A stretch of 64,000 bases of DNA, from positions 1 through 64,000 of the forward strand of contig NW_001799647.1 of NCBI RefSeq assembly GCF_000165425.1, written 5' to 3'. The notes under the pieces were generated by a model. The model worked only from the letters and a program-made list of their open reading frames with translations. It did no database searches and was not told the origin of the DNA. Positions 48,961-60,579 of the stretch are shown one piece after another (the stretch's first letter is position 1; each line of letters begins with the position of its first letter). Source of the stretch: Paramecium tetraurelia. Its lineage: Eukaryota > Ciliophora > Oligohymenophorea > Peniculida > Parameciidae. The position numbers and the translations under genes are program-made.

Positions 48961-50576
48961 TCATATTGAGACTCCTCTTTCTTTGATTATTGTTCTTCTT
49001 GCTATTTACTAGAGTAATATACCATCTTTGTTATGAATTCTCCCAGTAATTACGGAACTCTTCATTTCAATTTACTTCTGCGAATAAGTTTTTTCCTTCA
49101 TAGAAGGAATCAATTTGGCTCTGAAGTTCGGCGATTTAATCGGAGTACTAGCTAATTAATTAATGCGCATCATATTAAGGTCAACTTTGAGATCATCGAT
49201 TTTTTGCAATTATTAATCCTATTAACAACTATCAATAATGTCAAAAAATTCATCTTCAAATAGCTCTTCATTCGAAGATTCAAAATATTGATGTTGTAAG
49301 GCCTCCTCAGCAGTGATACGTTTTTTTGGATCCACCTCCAACATTCGTCTTAATAAATCATAAGCAGTTTTAGGAATTGATTCAAAAATTGGAGAATTCC
49401 AATTTATTTTGGCCTCCTAATTTTAATGTACAAGGGTAGTGTAACTACGACTAGGAAATGCAAACCTTCCAGTCAGAATGAGATGGAATACCAATCCTAA
49501 AGAGTAGATATCACAGACTTTATCGTATTTCGTTGATAAATCTGTAATGTTTATTACCTCAGGAGCCACATACCTATAAAAGCTTATTTAATATGATACC
49601 CTGGAGTCCCACAACGAGTGTATAAGTAGACCTTTTCGTGAACATAAGTGGCCAGACCAAAGTCAGCAAGACAAACCGTATCAAGTGCATTTTGTTACTT
49701 AAATAGAATGTTTTCTAGTTTGATATCTCTGTGCATTATATCTTTTGCATGGATGTGCCTAAGACCTAATGATAATTTTGAACGATTAACCCTCTAACAA
49801 TCCTTTGAAAATAGTTTGAATTTCCTTATTTTTAAATTGTATTTTCTTTCTCACGTAATCATGTAATGATCCTCCTTCCAATAGTTCTAAACAAACATAT
49901 AGAGAGTTAGTAGTTTCATTGACCTCATACAGTTTTATGATGTTGACATGATTCATTTGTCTCATTAAGTTGATCTCATTTATCAGAGCTTCTTTTCCAT
50001 TCTCCTCCGCAAAGGCTATCTTCTTTGAAAATGCCTTAATTGCCATATTTTGACCATCATCCACTCGTTATGCATAGTACACAGATGCAAAATTTCCCCT
50101 CCCTATCTACTTGTAAACTCTGTATAGATGATGGAACCCAAACTAATTAATTCGCTTTCCCAAAAACTATCCCCATCTCGTGATTATCAACTGATGGGCC
50201 ATCATTTCAAACTTGTCTTATTCATCTATAAATAACAGTAATTTTATCGGATCCCCCAATCTCTCAACATTTTGAACATACACTTAATCTTCTCGTTCGG
50301 CATTCTGCAAGTTAAAAAATGGACATCCTAGCTTTATCTTAGGCGCTGTTCGAACTATCTCATATTTTAGATCATAATCCATTGTCGTATATTTCAATGG
50401 CTTTTTATAATTCGGGTCCTTTTTGTTAAACTCTCACTAAAAACCTCAAATATTATGAGCATATTGTCTGTCCCCATCAAATACTGAGACTTCCCTTCTA
50501 TTATGAATTCAGACTTTATCAATTGCGCTCCTATATTTATATCATTTGTGTAAGGATTCCACAATTATTTTTTCAT
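48961..50576 (-). CDS. Ser/Thr protein kinase, CAMK-like, with PH-like N-terminal region
   Basis: About 521 aa. The N-terminal ~125 residues (MKKQLWNPYTNDINIGA onward) look like a PH-type lead domain seen before the kinase in this ciliate group. The kinase has all motifs: GRGNFASVYYA, AIKAF, HVNIIKLYEV, IMHRDIKLENIL, ADFGLA, RCGTPGYVAPEV, DIYSLGLVFHLILTG, and DPKKRITAEEAL. It should be active. A polar tail follows. Introns: 49574-49599 (26) and 49766-49790 (25). One missing A in a run near 50425 is bridged to join the N-terminus; the sum is then a multiple of three. It resembles the next gene (51032-52765) in order and style, so the pair is probably a tandem duplication. Confidence 0.93.
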
Positions 50577-51031
50577 TTTTAATCAAATTTTTATCATTTT
50601 TCCATGAAGATTTCCATTGCATCAGACAAAAAGGGGGGGGGAATTTTATACTAATGGATGAGAAATCTTGTCTAAAAATTCATAGTTGATAAAAATTTAA
50701 CATCAGATAATTTTGTCTTTTTTAAGTATATTCTGTCTATAAAATATATCAAGGAAGGTATGTAATTCATAAATGAACATTTGAATAGATTCAAAAGAGT
50801 CAGCATGACTTTTGTTAGGATATTGTTAGATTAACTTTTTCGATTACATAAAATGGAACAATACCTTACAAAAGTTTGATTAAAAATGCTAATGACATCG
50901 TAGAATGCTTATTTAAATGCAAGATATTATCTTAGGAATGGATGAAATTATCAAGAATTTTATGAAATTAAAATACATTCAAACTAACCATGTATAGAGA
51001 TTGAATAACTAAAATACTAATATATTATTAT
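50577..51031. other. Intergenic gap between tandem kinases, with a G9 tract
   Basis: A 455-bp AT-rich gap upstream of the 50576 gene and downstream of the 52765 gene. At 50633-50641 there are nine consecutive Gs, unlike anything else in this AT-rich window. It lies about 57 bp upstream of the start codon, so it could be part of the promoter or an assembly artefact. Nothing else is recognised. Confidence 0.5.
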
Positions 51032-52765
51032 TCAATCCACATCCAAAGATTGGCTCTTCTTTATAAAACCCATTTTTGGTTTTTATGCATTTAATTAGGA
51101 TAATTGTTTAATGATATTTATTTATTCATCTTCTATGGCATATTCATCATCTTAACTTTTTTACTTTTAATAATAACTATTTCTTAATGCCTATTTGTGA
51201 AGATCATGATTCTATTTGTTCTTTTGAGAATTTGGATTATTAAAAAGTAAGCCTTCCTATTTCATGTAAGTGCAGAATTAACTGAACTTTGATGGATTAC
51301 TTTATTACCTATCTGATTTATTAGGACTATTAGCAGAACTCTTATTAGAGCAATTAGACAATGAACCTACAGTTTAGGTTTCGCCATTCCATTATGATTA
51401 TCTGGTCATCAATTACATCGATCCCTCTTAGTTATCTTCAGATCTAAAACTTGAAAATTGTATTACTTCTATATTTACAAGGGAGTCTGGAATTCTGTAT
51501 CTTATTCTAACACAACTTTATCTGTTAAATCCTCCTAATTAAATATTTGTTAAAAGTATTAATGTTTTAAGCATTCGTCTGCAGTATATCTGTTAGCAGG
51601 ATCGGCTTTTAACATTTTCTTGAGTAACTTCCTCAAATTATAAGGACCCTAAAAATATTAACAAGAATCAAATACTTTCTTTAATGATTTATGATCAAAA
51701 TTTATCTTGCATTCCTAGTTTGATTTCAATATTTCCTTATAATTTTATCCACTAAAAGGATGAAAGCCTGTAACCATGAAATAAAATATCACTCCAGCAC
51801 TAAAAATATCGCACTTCTCATTGTAAAAGGGACTCTAATCATTGTACTTCAAAATCTCAGGAGCCACAAACCCAGGTGTCCCACATCTTTTGTAAAGGGG
51901 TTATTAATCCATAATATGTGCTAGTCCTAAATCGGCTATGACAATGTCAGTATCATTATCTTTGCTTTTAAGTAACAAATTCTCAGGTTTAAGGTCTCTA
52001 TGCATACATTATTTAGAATGCATATGAAAGAGTGCTTTTAACATGTTGTGCATTAATTTTTGAATTCTCTAGGCTGAATAAATCGTAGTTTAGAATCTAT
52101 TAAATAATTCTCCTCCCTCTAATAAATCTAATATAAAATAAATTGAATGTTAGGTTTCGTGTACTTCATGCAAATGTAGAATACTCTTCTCATTCAATCT
52201 TCGCATGACTCTGATCTCATTTTCTAGTCCCTCTCTTCCCCTAAATTACTAATTGATGTATTGTTTGCTGAAAGCTTTTACTGCGTGCTGGACTCCGTTA
52301 AAATTTCTTACTGCCAAATATACACTGGCAAAGGTTCCCTTTCCTATCATCTTTATAACTTTATAGTCATTATGGAAAGTTGTCAATATACACTTTGAAA
52401 TTAGAATTTCTCTTAACTGTTTGTGTTTATCATGATAAATATCCACATACTAGCCATTTTTTTTGAGTCTAAGAATTTCTTTATCATCATATTTTTTAAA
52501 TAATAATACTACAACTGTGAGTTGCAGCATTCCTAAAGGCAGATTGTTTTTGAAGGCATATAAAGTTTCATGACCAATTTAAATACTAAATGATTTTAAT
52601 TATTTATTAGTTTTGCTCACTCTACAACATTGGCCCGCATATTCTATGCTATCGTTCTACAGTATTGTTAATATGTACTTTATATTAGGTTTTACAGAAC
52701 TTATTCCAAATCTTAAAACTTTAATGGTCTTTTTTGTCGAAAAATGAATGAATTTGATTATTCAT
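51032..52765 (-). CDS. Ser/Thr protein kinase, CAMK-like, DLG variant
   Basis: About 560 aa. A lead domain (SSVKPNIKYILTILQND ... GHETLYAFKNNLPLG) precedes the kinase: GKGTFASVYLA, HAVKAF, MHRDLKPENLLL, ADLGLA (DLG replaces DFG), RCGTPGFVAPEI, DIFSAGVIFYFMVTG, and KADPANRYTADE. DLG kinases can still be active, since the metal-binding Asp is kept. The C-terminal 180 residues are Ser/Asn/Gln-rich. A 23-nt intron near 51433-51455 restores the tail frame, and another intron ends just before the GPYNLRKLL segment (near 51645). An extra T near 52745 is bridged at the N-terminus. Start is taken at 52765. It shares its layout with the adjacent kinase. Confidence 0.9.
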
Positions 52766-54676
52766 TTTTTAAGAAGAATTATTAATTGAATTCTTAAAGT
52801 TATTCGATTATCTATCCATAAAAAGAATCTTTTTTTAATCTAATTTAATCGGGATCATAAAATAACCCATAAAAAATATAATATAGCTATAGAATAATAT
52901 TAAATAATAAAAAGTTCAGTATAAAAATTTGCCCATTTTATTAATACATAAAATATATTATAAATTGGTTAGACGAATACTTTTAATCTAATTTCTCACA
53001 ACTTTAACAAAAACAGTAATATATTGTAAATCTATCTTCAAAATACTTTTAATTTCCAGAAATTGTTTTATTTAGAAAAATTATGATGAGATCTTAAATT
53101 TTATTAAATTTGATTCAAACAAAGTGATTTAACTCTCTTTAAGAGCTTGGCTAAAGTATTTTAGCAAAAGATTTTATATTTAATTGTTATAAAAACAGCC
53201 TATTCTTTCCTATTTGTTTGGATAATAACTTACTTAAAACTTCAGTTGAAATGTATATATATATATGAAAAATATAAATAAAGATATAGATTGTAAAAAG
53301 ATAATTAGAATGAAATCATGTTAACATTAGATTCAGTATCTATCCGCCATAAATTCACTTTAAGAAATTAAAAAGCTATGTTTTTCAAGAAATATAAATG
53401 AAGGCATTAAACTTAAATCTATAGATATTCTTTACAGTTTTATGAAGAATTTGTTTAGATTACTGTTAATTAAACAAATGTGTATAATGGATTCATGAAA
53501 TAAAACCTAAGAAAGAACTGTTTGGAGTTGGATCAACCACAAATATTCAATTAGCTTTACTATATATTAAGTAAATTTAAATCAGGCTTTATCTGATTTT
53601 GCTTAGCGATAATGAATATGAGCTAGAGAAATTCTTGAAATGAGAACTTCGTTATACATCTTAGCTATACACTTAACTGATTCAATTAGATTCATAATGG
53701 CCAGAATAAATTGTTGACAAGTCATAATTCTTTTATTTATTTAGTATAATTCGAAAATATTAGCATTCTTACCCTTACATATATCATTGTCACAAACTTG
53801 TAATAATCTAATAATCTAATAATATACTAATATATTTAATGATAGCTTCGATATTTAGACAATTCATTATTTTTATATTCTACATACTATATACACATTA
53901 AATTTAATCAAATTTCAACACTCAAAAATTCATCTAAGAAATAAGTTTAGCAAGCTTAATCCTTTTTATTTTTCTAAAACGAATAATTAAGAGCACTTCT
54001 ATTGAAATTATATTCACATTGGTTTCTTCTTATTGAATGTGAGCATCTACGATCAATTTTAATATTCTATGGCTATAAGTATCTATCTGCTTCTGAGTCT
54101 ATGTCAGTTTTGATCTATCTTGGAGGTGGATGGGGGAGTAGGTGTAATTGAGGATATTACATATTTTTTCTATTCCTAAACTATTAATTTCTTGATGATT
54201 CAATGATAGTAGATGCATCTTAAATCTTACTGAAAATCATAAGGTGTCTATGTAATTTAAAAATTTAGGAATTCCTTTTGTTTTGCATCTTTCCTAAATT
54301 TTAAATAATTTTTAAATTTAGATTTTTTAATAATATTATTAGTATATAAAAATATATGTTTAAGAAACTTCAGATTAGTAACTAAAATAGAGCAAAGATG
54401 TGAGTATATAAACCCACACTAAACAAATAGCATATTTATTTCTATTTATGATTATCTATAAATCACTTAATACCAAGGTCATTTAAATAATAAAATATCA
54501 ACAATCTATCATATGCAATTGATTTTATATAATAAAATAATAATGAACTATAAAATATATATAAATAATATTAACACTCTAATTACATAAATCATGTCTC
54601 AAAATAACAATTATTGAATAATTATAAGTAGATATTCTAAAAATTCACTAGAATTATATAATTTGTAATTTAGGAA
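52766..54676. other. Longest intergenic region, no gene seen
   Basis: About 1.9 kb of very AT-rich sequence between the start of one kinase gene and the end of the ammonium transporter gene. TGA is frequent in all frames on both strands. No protein motif, tRNA-like structure or array was found. A lost gene or an unannotated RNA is possible. Confidence 0.45.
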
Positions 54677-56011
54677 TCATTATTATAATTCAACCATTTC
54701 ATAAGCACAACATCCCATAGTTGCAGGATCTAATCCTTCATGTTCTTCTTCTGTTGACACTCGTAAGTAACCTATTTTTTCAATAAATAGAAGAGTTATT
54801 AAATGAATGATTGCAGACCATCCAATGTAAATAAAGGATCCTAACATCTAAACTGCAAACTAATAGCCTCCTTTGCCATAAACAATCCCTGTATCCATAT
54901 CAAACCATGAAACTAAGTTGGCTCCCAACATTCCACATGCCTGAATAAGATAGAAATATCTACAAAGTGAATTGAAATAGCATCAACAGGATCATCTATC
55001 TATAGATTGAATAGGACTCTATTTGCAAAGACCATCATCATGCCTCCCAAGATTCCAATTACAAATGCTGCCCATGCATCAACATTGTCACATGGACTAG
55101 GATAATAAATATATTAGTTTACCCAGTGATGGCAACTAACCCAGCCAGATTGCCGTTACATATCATGACTAAGGAATATTTGTTGCCTTGATCAATGTTC
55201 ATTAAATAGAAAATAAAGAAAACAGTTAAAGCTCCAGAAGCTCCTGCAATGAAAGTATTCATGATAGCACGACTCATAAAAACACTAGCTCCATTGGCAA
55301 TGCCTAATGAGGACCCACCATTAAAGAAACACCAACAAACCCATAGAGAAAGACAAGCTAAAGTGATGTAAATTGGATTGTTAGGTTCAAAGTGTTCTGA
55401 ATACTTCGGATTGAATCTTTGATTTCTAGGTTTTAATAACATGGTTGTCATTAAAGCCCCCATACCAGCTGAAGCATGAATGGTACCACTGCCAGCATAA
55501 TCATGATATCCTAATTTCATTAACCAACCATTTCCAAATCCCCAATGAGCACAAAATGGGTAAATAACTGAAGAAAACACTACAGATAGTATAAAATATC
55601 CAATATAAGTCATGCGGCCAGCTGCACCTCCTGAAACTATGCTTGTAGCGGCAGAGGCAACAGCTGTTTAAAATGCAAACTCTGCCAAATGTTTAGAGTT
55701 TTTCATATCAAATCCAATATAAACTGATGATCCAACGAATTCTTTTGAATCATTTCCAAAAGCTATTGCATACCCAACTAGCCACCATATTACAATAGTA
55801 ACACAGGTGTTCATAAATATTTTGAGCATAATACTTTGCATGTCCTTATAGCGAAGACACCCACCTTCGAGGAATGCGAATCCAACTTGCATCAACAAAA
55901 CGAAAGCAGCACAAATACATAGATATCCCTAAAATAATTGATGTATTTTACAATGTCTATGGACTCCTTAAGTTGTTCCATACGCTCAATAGCTATACCT
56001 AGATCCGCCAT
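54677..56011 (-). CDS. AMT: Ammonium transporter (AMT/MEP/Rh family)
   Basis: 420 aa, three introns (55929-55951, 23 nt; 55097-55122, 26 nt; 54951-54973, 23 nt). A polytopic membrane protein with the family pattern: FAFLEGGCLRYKD in the first helices, YDYAGSGTIH-type motif (reads GYHDYAGSGTIHASAGMGAL) holding the first pore histidine, WVCWCFFNGGSS, and DAISIHFACGMLGANL holding the second pore histidine. Twin pore histidines are the mark of ammonium-conducting members. A cytoplasmic tail ends MGCCAYEMVELQQ. It should import ammonium at the cell or contractile-vacuole membrane. The 5' exon is short (MADLGIAIERMEQLKE). No indel is seen. Confidence 0.96.
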
Positions 56012-56153
56012 TCTTTTTATTAAATTTATACAAAATAAGACAATATCAATTTTATTTCTTCTCCAAGATCTTTTGTATCAATTTCTATTTCCAATATCTA
56101 TCCTATAGAATTGGCTCTGGTACTTTATAAACAAATGAACTATAGATCAATTA

Positions 56154-57202
56154 TCAAAAGTACTTTTTAAAAGTTGTTTTGAATTGTCCATCATAAGATC
56201 GATTGCCTTAATGATGATTACTATTTTCTTGTCGAGGTGGTGCTTCTTCAATCTAATAATTGGGATAGTGAATTTTAGACAAGGCCTCTTTGAAGATCAT
56301 GGAACTCCCAGAGGCAAAAGGACCTCTGAATTAGACAAATAACAATATACAGTGATTTTTTTTTGGCAGATTCTGTGGGTTCCCAGTTATTAGCGCGATA
56401 GTTCTCTTGATAGGAGGTCTTGCCAATGAAGGGCAGAGTTCCAGTGCTTTACCCTCTCTATGGTCCCATTCTTTCAGTATGACAGGTCTTCCAATTGACA
56501 TAATTTTACTTATAGCTAGTGAGAGTGAGCATTTCAGCATTATCCTTAATGTAAGAGGGTTTGAAGTTGTCCTGGGGAGTAATTTTGGGAGTGCGAAAAG
56601 AAGTCTAAAGATATTAAATATCAAACTTCATATTGCGTTTGTAACTGAAGAGATTAAGCCATTGGAAGTTAGTCATACATCTTGATATTGAAATTTGAAT
56701 GGTCAATGGCATTCGGTTTTTTATAGACTTGATCGTAGGTGGTCTACTTTTTCTAGGGAAGGGACACTTTTATTTCTTGTATTCTGTTTTGTTGTCTCTC
56801 TTGCATGTACAAACCAAGTAGATTAACGAAATACTCTTGATTATCCATAATCAATCGTTCCAGATTGAAGTTTGGATCTTGTTGTATTTCTGTGGGAATC
56901 AACTCCAACCAAATGGGATCGTCAATTGGTACTAAGTCTAAAATTGAAGTATTTTGAGTTTTGACACTATCCGAAGGAGTAGGCGTGGTAGTTCGAGATT
57001 TTACTGAATGAGTAGGCTGAGATGGACGAGAATGTTGTGATTTAGCCAATTTGTCATGAGGATCAATAATTTCACCTTTGTTGTTTTTGTATACTATTCT
57101 TTTCTTTCCCTTGCTCTCGTATCTACTGTAACTCTACATAGAGCCTTCGGTTGGTGATCGCACCAAAAGAGTTTGTTGAGATGGCTACAATAAACCTTGC
57201 AT
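56154..57202 (-). CDS. SAXO/MAP6-like microtubule-associated protein
   Basis: 333 aa with two introns (56605-56626, 22 nt, GTTTG start; 56326-56350, 25 nt, CAG end). The N-terminal two thirds are polar and Thr/Ser-rich with a SILDLVPIDDPIWLEL segment. The C-terminal part has repeated units of the kind found in stable-tubule-only/SAXO proteins: LTLTSYKQNYVNWK and, 40 residues later, LPFIGKTSYQENYRANNW. In SAXO proteins such TSYxxxY units bind along cilia and basal-body microtubules and stabilise them. Two units is fewer than in typical members, so the family call is moderate. Confidence 0.68.
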
Positions 57203-57254
57203 AATTATTAATTAACATGAAATAGAAGATTGTTTTAATTAATTTGTATTGATT

Positions 57255-57401
57255 TCATTGTTTTTTGCAATCCGATATCTCCACTTTTTTATTATCGCCT
57301 CCTTTACTATCATTCTTGAATTGATTAACAAAAATGCTGATTTTTATGTCAGTTTCATTTTCACCAACTTCTTAATCTTCTTTATTATCTAATTCTGCCA
57401 T
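57255..57401 (-). CDS. Small acidic protein, 48 aa, tentative
   Basis: A 49-codon frame from ATG at 57401 (MAELDNKEDQEVGENE) to TGA at 57255-57257, with one TAA Gln codon. It is strongly acidic at the N-terminus and basic at the C-terminus. No family is recognised. It may be a real micro-gene or one exon of a gene together with the 57441-57609 frame. Confidence 0.4.
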
Positions 57402-57440
57402 TCAAAAGAATAAGGAACCATAGAATACAAGAACTTTGTG

Positions 57441-57609
57441 TCAATATAAATGGTGTTCATTCGTTAAATTTTCTTTTATTTATTCTTTTTCTTTATCCAA
57501 ATCCTTCATATCACTGAAATCGAAAACTTTAATTAAATTGAAGAACCTGTCTGCTATCAAAATTTTCAACAATTTTTAAAGCTCCAGTTTCTTGTTCTTT
57601 AGACATCAT
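57441..57609 (-). CDS. Small protein, about 55 aa, tentative
   Basis: From ATG at 57609 (MMSKEQETGALKIVEN) a coding-like frame continues, after skipping one base of a GG pair near 57549, into FFNLIKVFDFSDMKDLDK and ends at TGA 57441-57443. Without the skip the frame stops early at a TGA after about 33 codons. The gene is short and unassigned. Charge-rich helices are predicted. It is 39 bp upstream of the 57255-57401 frame on the same strand. Confidence 0.35.
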
Positions 57610-58128
57610 TTATGCATATTATTATAAACTAAAATAATTAATCTTAATAACTTACTTTATTTTTCAATAAAACTTTCTTTTGAATTGTAAAATCGCATAT
57701 GCATTAATTCACTCTTTATAGATCTGTCTACATTTCATTCAAAAACTAATTTCTTTCTAAGAAACTCTTATTAATATTGTTCTCCTCTTGTTTTGAAATT
57801 CAACTTTCTCAAGAATTGGCAGTACATTCCAATTCTCTCATTAATATGACAAAAGTCAGCTTGTAATATAAAAATCCAATTTTATCTATAAAAGTCAAGT
57901 TTTATTAAACTTATGATTAGATTACCTACTCATATTAAGTTAATTTAAGACAATCTTATTCATTATGAATTATTGATATTTGTTCTTCTAACTCTTCATT
58001 TTATTATTGTTTTCATTCAGAAGATGGATCAGCGCTGTATATACTCCTCAAACAAGAGAATGATGGTGTTAATATAGCCATAAGCTTGTCAATATTTGAG
58101 TTCTCTTGTTTGCTTATTAAAAATTATA
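57610..58128. other. Intergenic, divergent promoters, nothing else seen
   Basis: 519-bp AT-rich gap between a minus-strand small gene and a plus-strand gene. It should contain promoters for both. No specific elements are recognised. Confidence 0.4.
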
Positions 58129-59468
58129 ATGAATTAGTAAAAGCAATTCAAATTCATACTCTAATATCTAGAATTCAGTTCCAAATCAGATCAATAGTAG
58201 TACGAATTAACAATCTCATTGAAACGCAGTACAGCTGTTCAATAAGTTATTGCCAAATTATCAATCAAGAACCCTGAGAGAACAATGACAATTTGTCGTC
58301 TTCCAATTGATTAAGTAGTTGAGTTTCAACAACGCATGGTGAAAAAGGATGGAATTTATGCTGACTCTAATGTAAACCCTCCTTATCTAGCTAGATCAAA
58401 TTCCTTTTCTATTTGGCTGGTAATCAGTTGCTTGGTGATTGTGTAATCAATTTAGCATACTTTCTCGATGGCGGAGCACCTCAAGATTAAAAACAAAAAA
58501 AACCACTCACATCTACAACAGATAAGAGAGCTGCTTTGCTCTTTAAAGTGATTAAGGATTCAATGATCGATACTTTAGATTATCCAATTGCAGATGTGCC
58601 TGCCCCAGTTATTGGGCATACTCCTCAGACAGCACGAACATCGAGTACTAGGAAGATAGAATCTAGAACAACCAGAGCTCGTAGTCAATCCCCACCTAAA
58701 GAGTTTAAGAGCAATATAATGGTTAGTAAGGCGAATGAATAATAAGTGTAACCAACTATTTCATAATCCTAATTCTAATAGCAAACATAATAGGATAATC
58801 TCACTTAAAAGTTTGTGCAGTTGGGTGAGAAATTTCAATAATAGAAATAGCAGTAGATTACACTACCACCACAATAACCACCTCCTTAAGAATATGATAA
58901 TTTCAAAGAAATCACTGATCTTCTGTCTCAATAAGAGGCTGAATTGGAAAAACAGATTGAGCAACTGGACATTCATATCAAATCTGATGGGAAGTTTTAG
59001 AAGATTTTTGATGATTCCACTTTCAATAATTTTGACGTTAGTTCTTAAGATTCTGAAATCTAATAATGGAAATAGAAGTGTGCAGAACTTGAAGACAAAT
59101 TCAATAAGGTTCAGGATGAAAATTAGCATTTGACTATCATTATCAGATAATAGAGTGAACAATTAAAGAAAATGAATCAGAGATCTCAATCTGGTTATAA
59201 GCAAATGAATGATAATGCTCTCAATCAATCCACTACGTCGAATCAAGAATAGTATGAGAAAACTATTGAGAAGAAAAATTAAGTCATCAAAGAGTTATCT
59301 AATTAATTGTTAGAATTAGAGAAGAACGCTAATATCAATGTGATTGATTAGTTGAAGAATTAAATTGGGAGATTAGAATAATAAATGTAGGAGAAAGAGG
59401 ATTAGTGGTTGGCATAAGAAAGAATTTATAAGGATAAAATAATTTAATTGTTATAAAATGCAGAATGA
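58129..59468 (+). CDS. Possible NT-C2 domain protein with coiled-coil C-terminus
   Basis: 438 aa with one 23-nt intron (58372-58394). From MNQQKQFKFILQYLEFSS the first 130 residues look like an N-terminal C2 (NT-C2) domain: alternating strands, LTISLKRSTAVQQVIAK, and the typical late strand GDCVINLAYFLDGGAP (compare the vINLaxfa strand of EEIG1/EHBP-type proteins). A Ser/Thr/Gln-rich linker and a long coiled coil follow. NT-C2 proteins join membranes to the cytoskeleton. The domain call is by eye and moderate. The stop codon lies 5 bp from the stop of the convergent 59474 gene. Confidence 0.6.
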
Positions 59469-59473
59469 ATTTA

Positions 59474-60514
59474 TCAACCAAAAACTTTGTTTATTTGTTC
59501 ACATTCTGCTTTATATTCACCATTAAATTCTCCATAATTTATTAATAATTATTGAATCGTCTGATTTTCTTTGGCTATCACATGAGACATCTCTGAAAAT
59601 AATTCATGCAAGATCACCCAATGCAAATTCACTTAATGCATTCCATCTTCCTATAAAATCACAGTCCAAAATGAGATCAAAGGACTCTTCATATCCACCA
59701 TCATTTTCATGTTGTTCGGTGAAAAACAAAGAGATCCTTATGGCCCCAAATGCACAGACATATATTCTGATCTTAAACCTGTGAAACTGAGTCCCTTGTA
59801 AGGATCTGGATACTCAAAGACTCCTTTAGGGTCTACAACACATATAGGTAGATGCTGAATTAGTTTCTTGGTGTGTTCAAAATTGATCACTTCAAAGACC
59901 CAATTATGATTAACATAACTTAAACAGGGTTCTTACTTCATTGGTTCAAGTATTTTCTTATTGGAGAGTGAACTAATAATCCAACTGAATTTGATATTGG
60001 GTGATTAATGAAATTACAATGGATGAAATTGCATGATCTTAAAATCTTCTTCATGTTCATTTTCATTTTCATTTTGTTACACCAATTAAGGCTCAACCTC
60101 AATTTACTGCATTTATTATTGTTATTATTATTCTTACTGTTGCTTTTATTTACCTTATTTTTTATTTTACTTTTTGCCTCCCTTCTTGTTGTTTTCTTTG
60201 GGAGGTGGCTTATTATGAATTATTTATTCAGGGATGTCATGCAAAATCTTAAGCACGTTGGCAGGCAAATTCACCTTACTTCCTTTGCTATAGTAGTTGC
60301 CTTCACTTAGATTCAAATCCATTTAAATCAACACATCGACGGTCAAAAAATGATATTGATTTCTAGAGTATTTGCCAATAACAGGTATTGCTGGATCGCC
60401 AGTAAAAACATTTGTAAGGGATGTAGATTCACATTTATTTCCGATCCTGAGTAAGAATGAAAATTAATCAGGAGGAGATTTCTGTATTTCTTTTATATCT
60501 ACGATTTATTACAT
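59474..60514 (-). CDS. Uncharacterised protein with poly-Gln/Lys linker, 346 aa
   Basis: A clean 347-codon intronless frame from ATG at 60514 (MQQIVDIKEIQKSPPDQF) to TGA at 59474-59476. The N-terminal 100 residues look like a small beta domain with YHFLTVDVLIQMD. A low-complexity Lys/Gln linker follows, encoded mostly by TAA/TAG. The C-terminal ~190 residues form a second beta-rich domain with repeated Trp/Phe strands (WIISSLSNKK, WVFEVINFEH, FWTVILQEDG). No known family is recognised. Confidence 0.78.
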
Positions 60515-60579
60515 AAATTTAATTAATGAACTATGTGATGTCATAATTAGTTAATTATTTAAAAAACATGAGTACAAAG

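Noticed and set aside
60008-60310. Plus-strand Leu-rich hydrophobic frame suggesting a membrane protein
   Set aside because: It is antisense to the Lys/Gln low-complexity linker of the 59474-60514 gene; poly-Leu arises from complementing TAA/CAA runs.
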